Positions 12,843 to 15,295 of a DNA stretch of 15,295 bases are shown piece by piece (the first letter of the stretch is position 1; the number at the start of each line of letters is the position of its first letter). The DNA comes from Kiritimatiellia bacterium (GTDB taxonomy: Bacteria > Verrucomicrobiota > Kiritimatiellia > RFP12 > UBA1067), in assembly GCA_017405115.1 (NCBI GenBank), contig JAFRBA010000105.1, positions 1 through 15,295 on the forward strand. Reading direction: 5' to 3'. A model generated the notes under the pieces. The model was not told where the DNA came from. It saw only the letters and a program-made list of their open reading frames with translations, and searched no databases. The position numbers and the translations under genes were made by a program.

Positions 12843-12869
12843 ATGAACGTAAGGAGGATAAAACTATGA
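12843..12869 (+). CDS. Candidate leaderless micro-ORF (MNVRRIKL) in the antitoxin leader
   Basis: ATG 12843 stands 6 nt after the -10 box, so it would be at or near the 5' end of the mRNA. The frame encodes eight residues and stops at TGA 12867-12869, overlapping the antitoxin ATG (ATGA). Its two AGG codons (12852-12857) are the antitoxin Shine-Dalgarno sequence itself. If translated, it could couple or block antitoxin initiation. The arrangement may be chance, since AAGGAGG plus an ATG can produce it easily. Confidence 0.3.
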   Translation: MNVRRIKL

Positions 12870-13114
12870 GCATAACTCTTTCAGTTCCCCCTGCGGTTGT
12901 GCAGGAGGCGCGCGTGTACGCCGAAGAGCATGGGACGTCGTTAAACGCCATGATCCGCGATTTTCTGGTGCGCCTTACGGCAGATGACATGCGCCGAAGC
13001 GAGGCGGCCCGTACGTTTCGCGAGGTTGCGGCTGCCGTAGGTGCCCGCCGCGGTCGCCGTTCTGGATACAAGTTCCGTCGTGCTGACGCCTATGATCGAG
13101 GGGCGGGCGAATGA
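12866..13114 (+). CDS. Antitoxin, ribbon-helix-helix type
   Basis: 82 residues. SITLSVPPAVVQEARVYAEE (residues 2-21) gives the N-terminal beta strand and first helix, and GTSLNAMIRDFLVRL (23-37) the second helix of a ribbon-helix-helix DNA-binding domain. The basic C-terminal tail (RRGRRSGYKFRRAD) probably wraps the toxin. The start is fixed by AAGGAGG (12851-12857) 8 nt upstream; a GTG at 12839 would lie inside the promoter's start region. The stop overlaps the toxin ATG (ATGA), as is normal for toxin-antitoxin operons. Such proteins usually bind their own promoter with the toxin, so the inverted repeat at 12771-12811 and the leader are candidate sites. Confidence 0.85.
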   Translation: MSITLSVPPAVVQEARVYAEEHGTSLNAMIRDFLVRLTADDMRRSEAARTFREVAAAVGARRGRRSGYKFRRADAYDRGAGE

Positions 13115-13524
13115 CTTTCCTCGACACAAACATCGTGGTGTATGCCGTGGATTCGCATGATTCTCGCAAGCACAAAATCGCGGCGAAGTTGATCGACGAG
13201 GCTGTAGTCGGCGATGGGTTTCGGATATCGGCACAGGTGCTTTTCGAATTTGCCAACATCTGCCAGAAGAAGCTGGGATGCACTGCACAGGAAGTTCTCA
13301 AGCTTCTTGACGTGCTCAGCTCGATCGAAGTGGTCAACCAGACCCCGCAGATTGTCTCGCGGGCGGTTGAAATCAAGTCGCTTTACTGCATTTCGCTTCA
13401 GGATGCCATGATTGTCGCAGCTGCGGAGAAGTCAAGGTGCGGAGAACTGCTTTCCGAGGATCTGAACGACGGGCAGGTCTATGCAGGTGTGCGTGTGCGC
13501 AATCCATTCATGGATGCTCGGTAG
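13111..13524 (+). CDS. vapC: PIN-domain toxin, VapC-like ribonuclease
   Basis: 137 residues. The PIN acidic site is visible: D5 in FLDTNIVVY (3-11), E46 in QVLFEFAN (42-49), D98 in SLQDAMIVAAA (95-105), and SEDLNDG (115-121) with D117 and D120. PIN toxins of this type cleave RNA, often tRNA, with Mg2+ held by these residues. Length is normal for the family and no disruption is seen, so the toxin should be active. It begins inside the antitoxin stop (ATGA) and is followed by two small hairpins. The target RNA cannot be told. The symbol follows family usage, not proven orthology. Confidence 0.88.
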   Translation: MTFLDTNIVVYAVDSHDSRKHKIAAKLIDEAVVGDGFRISAQVLFEFANICQKKLGCTAQEVLKLLDVLSSIEVVNQTPQIVSRAVEIKSLYCISLQDAMIVAAAEKSRCGELLSEDLNDGQVYAGVRVRNPFMDAR

Positions 13525-13564
13525 ATTCGACGGAATCAGGCTGCACGCTTCGCCTTCCTCTTGA

Positions 13565-13585
13565 ACGGCTTCCGCACGAAGCCGT
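13565..13585. terminator. Perfect 8-bp hairpin downstream of the toxin gene
   Basis: ACGGCTTC (13565-13572) and GAAGCCGT (13578-13585) enclose CGCAC, 41 nt after the toxin stop. A smaller hairpin, GATTC-GACG-GAATC (13524-13537), starts at the toxin's stop codon. The larger stem suits a terminator position, but no T-tract follows (CGGTGGCT), so intrinsic termination is doubtful; it may be factor-dependent or a processing site. Confidence 0.4.
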
Positions 13586-13613
13586 CGGTGGCTATGACTG
13601 CGCCAACTTATGA

Positions 13614-13619
13614 TATAAT
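13614..13619 (+). promoter_or_regulatory. -10 box of the queE operon
   Basis: A perfect TATAAT lies 14 nt before the queE ATG, implying a leader of about 8 nt or less, with no Shine-Dalgarno sequence. No good -35 is seen at 17-18 nt spacing. No match to a preQ1 riboswitch is visible, and the short leader leaves no room for one. Confidence 0.6.
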
Positions 13620-13633
13620 TAACCCGTATCGCA

Positions 13634-14212
13634 ATGTACGACATAGTAGAGATATTCGAGTCGATGCAGGGGGAGGGTCGCAACACCGGGCGGCCCTGCG
13701 TGTTCGTGCGCTTCGCCGGCTGCAACCTCTCGTGCCCCTGGTGCGACACCGACGTCGCGCGGCGCTTCTCCATGCCGCTCGGCGAGCTTGTCGCCGAGGT
13801 CTCGTCGTTCCGCCCGAGGAGCGTCGTCCTCACAGGCGGCGAGCCGACGCTTGCCGCCGGGATGCCGGAGCTCGTCGCTGCGCTGAAGGAGCGCGGCTTC
13901 TGGATCGCGGTCGAGACCAACGGCACCTCCGCGCCGGACTGGCTCGCGTTCGTCGACTACGTGGCCTGCTCGCCGAAGCGAGGCGCGCCGCTCGCGCTGG
14001 ACGCGGCGGACGAGGTGCGCGTCGTGGCGGACGACGCGGACGCGGACGCGTTCTGCCGCGAGGTGCATGGCCGCATCGCCGCGACAGACTACTACGTCTC
14101 GCCGTGCGACCGCGGCGGCGAAATCGACTTCGCGACGGCCAAGTCGGTGCTGTCGCGGCTCGACGGATGGTCGCTGTCCGTCCAGCTTCACAAGATACTC
14201 GGATTCAGGTAA
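13634..14212 (+). CDS. queE: 7-carboxy-7-deazaguanine synthase (radical SAM)
   Basis: 192 residues. QueE converts 6-carboxytetrahydropterin to 7-carboxy-7-deazaguanine in the pathway to queuosine (tRNA) and related 7-deazapurines. The N-terminus IFESMQGEGRNTGRPCVFVR (7-26) is the substrate-loop signature. The radical SAM cluster motif is C30-x3-C34-x2-C37 (GCNLSCPWCDTD), followed by TGGEP (67-71) and ETNGT (94-98). The C-terminus WSLSVQLHKILGFR (179-192) is typical of QueE. It begins shortly after a TATAAT box and its TAA overlaps the truB ATG by one base. No queC, queD or queF is within view. Enzyme cofactors are a [4Fe-4S] cluster, S-adenosylmethionine and Mg2+ (family knowledge). Confidence 0.95.
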   Translation: MYDIVEIFESMQGEGRNTGRPCVFVRFAGCNLSCPWCDTDVARRFSMPLGELVAEVSSFRPRSVVLTGGEPTLAAGMPELVAALKERGFWIAVETNGTSAPDWLAFVDYVACSPKRGAPLALDAADEVRVVADDADADAFCREVHGRIAATDYYVSPCDRGGEIDFATAKSVLSRLDGWSLSVQLHKILGFR

Positions 14213-14928
14213 TGGCAAACCTCACGCAACTCAGGATGCTCGAGGACTTGAACGGCGTGCTGCTCGTGGACAAGCCGTCGGGCATAGCTTTCCCCACCGT
14301 CGTAAAGACGGTGAAGCGCAAGTTCAACCTCGTCAAGGTCGGCCACGGCGGCTCGCTGGACGCGATGGCGTCCGGCCTGCTCGTCCTGCTCGTCAACGAC
14401 GCTAACCGCTTCGTAGCCGACGTCATGGGCGCCGACCGCGGATGGACCGGCACCATGCGGCTCGGCCGCTCCACGAACACCCACGACTGCCACGGCGAGG
14501 TGGTCGCCGAGCGCGACCCCGCCGTCTCCGCGGAGAAGGTCGAATCCGCGCTTGCGGCGTTTCGCGGCGACATATTTCAGACCGAGCCCCGCTTCTGCAC
14601 TGTCCGCCGCGAGGGGAGCGCCGCATACGAGACGGCCGACACTGGCGAGCACTCGCAGTTCCTCGCCCACGTCTACCGCTTCAGGGCGGAGGCGGCGCCG
14701 GAGGGCCGCATGTCGTTCGAGGTGAAGGGCACCAAGTCGCTCATCGTGAGGACGCTCGTCAACGACTTCGGCGAGGCGCTGGGCTGCGGCGCGTGCCTGG
14801 AGTCGCTCAGGCGCACCGGCGTCGGCAAGTTCGACGTCGCCGAGGCGATTCCGTTCGACAGGCTCCTTGAGACGGGAATGGGGGATTTTGCGTCGTGCGT
14901 GAAGCCGATGTCAGCGTTCTTGCGGTAG
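14212..14928 (+). CDS. truB: tRNA pseudouridine-55 synthase, divergent short form
   Basis: 238 residues, shorter than E. coli TruB (about 314), because no C-terminal PUA-like domain follows. TruB makes pseudouridine 55 in the T-loop of tRNAs. GVLLVDKPSGIAFPTVV (15-31) is the N-terminal motif. VGHGGSLDAMASGLL (43-57) matches the catalytic block usually written GHTGTLDPLATG, with catalytic D50. LGRSTNTHDCHGEV (84-97), FRGDIFQTEPRFCTVRREG (117-135) and the LRRTGVGKF end (199-207) follow the family order. The KGT-YIRTL block appears as KGTKSLIVRTL (172-182), apparently with about three extra residues. The start ATG shares one base with the queE stop (TAATG), and the end overlaps ribF, a common partner of truB. 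Confidence 0.92.
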   Translation: MANLTQLRMLEDLNGVLLVDKPSGIAFPTVVKTVKRKFNLVKVGHGGSLDAMASGLLVLLVNDANRFVADVMGADRGWTGTMRLGRSTNTHDCHGEVVAERDPAVSAEKVESALAAFRGDIFQTEPRFCTVRREGSAAYETADTGEHSQFLAHVYRFRAEAAPEGRMSFEVKGTKSLIVRTLVNDFGEALGCGACLESLRRTGVGKFDVAEAIPFDRLLETGMGDFASCVKPMSAFLR

Positions 14929-15295
14929 GGTTCTTCGACGGCGTCCACCTCGGCCACCAGGCCATCCTCCGCGGCGCAGACGCCGCGCTGACGTTCCGCA
15001 GCCACCCTCTCTCCGTGCTCGCCCCCGACCGCGCGCCGAAGCTGATCATGGGGCTCGAGGAGAGGCTGGCCGCCATCAGGGCGTGCGGTGTGGAGGAAGT
15101 CGTCGCGCTGGACTTCACGCCGGAGCTGGCGAACATGGAGCCGGCGGACTTCCTTCGCATGGCGGCGGAGCGTCACCCGTTCACCTCGGTGCGCTGCGGC
15201 GCGAACTGGCGCTTCGGCCGCGGCGGAGCCGGCAGCGCCGACTGGCTGCGCGCGCGCAACGTGCCAGTCGACGTCGCGCCGTTCGCGCTCCACGG
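14895..15295 (+). CDS. ribF: Bifunctional riboflavin kinase/FAD synthetase, N-terminal part (cut by window end)
   Basis: 133 codons are visible with no stop. VGFFDGVHLGHQAIL (11-25) and LTFRSHPLSVL (32-42) are the nucleotidyltransferase signatures of RibF, which makes FMN and FAD from riboflavin. LEERLAAIRACGVEEVVALDF, then ANMEPADFL and RFGRGGAGSADWL follow in family order. GTG 14895 is the only start codon in frame shortly upstream of the first motif, with a G-rich stretch (GGGG, 14881-14884) 10 nt upstream; it overlaps truB by 34 nt. Only about six residues (RGADAA) separate the GHQAIL helix from the LTF strand, where the family usually has about twenty. The kinase domain lies beyond the window. 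Confidence 0.88.
   Translation, partial: MREADVSVLAVGFFDGVHLGHQAILRGADAALTFRSHPLSVLAPDRAPKLIMGLEERLAAIRACGVEEVVALDFTPELANMEPADFLRMAAERHPFTSVRCGANWRFGRGGAGSADWLRARNVPVDVAPFALH

Noticed and set aside
13586..13633. preQ1 or other riboswitch before queE
   Set aside because: The predicted transcript leader is only about 8 nt long and no aptamer-like structure is visible.
13561..14211. Start of truB at a TTG near 13561, overlapping queE
   Set aside because: The segment is the +1 frame of queE with arginine-rich shadow sequence; TruB similarity starts at ATG 14212.

Overview
The window is GC-rich bacterial chromosome. Nothing in it fixes the taxon, but the gene set suggests an anaerobic or gut member of the Verrucomicrobiota (Kiritimatiellia or Lentisphaeria type): a XylR-type regulator with a LacI-like sensor and AraC helix-turn-helix, a secreted protein of tandem LamG-like units, exported glycosidases, a GxxExxY protein and an AAA-ATPase-like/PD-(D/E)XK protein. 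This placement is inference.

Layout. 1-151 is the 3' end of a group II intron (domains V and VI). 152-426 is non-coding DNA packed with palindromes, including one 61-nt hairpin and a ~23-nt CACGAATG-plus-hairpin unit. 427-1050 is a GxxExxY nuclease-fold gene bracketed by imperfect inverted repeats; its reading frame runs on into the right-hand repeat. 1130-2728 is an AAA-ATPase-like/PD-(D/E)XK protein with a near-perfect sigma-70-type promoter that implies a leaderless mRNA. 2799-4013 (minus) is the regulator, also apparently leaderless, divergent from an operon at 4134-12714. That operon encodes a secreted glycosidase-like protein, a secreted four-unit LamG-like protein, a Tat-exported metallophosphoesterase and a secreted GH2 enzyme, with gaps of 27 and 17 nt and finally a 4-nt ATGA overlap. 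12866-13524 is a ribbon-helix-helix antitoxin/PIN toxin pair preceded by a possible leaderless 8-codon ORF. 13634-15295 is a housekeeping operon with touching or overlapping genes: queE, truB and the start of ribF.

How the genes work together. The regulator and the four exported products look like a compact catabolic locus for a glycan, possibly phosphorylated: two glycosidase-type proteins, a phosphoesterase and a large binding protein, controlled through AT-rich TT-GC-AA palindromes in the divergent intergenic region. No transporter or TonB-dependent receptor is present, so the substrate and uptake route cannot be read here. The left 1.1 kb and the toxin-antitoxin pair are accessory DNA. 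The right end is tRNA modification (queuosine precursor, pseudouridine 55) and flavin metabolism.

The most unusual signals are the palindrome mosaic around the GxxExxY gene, the recurrent TATAAT boxes set 6-7 nt from an ATG, the micro-ORF that contains the antitoxin ribosome-binding site, and the unusual composition of the exported operon.
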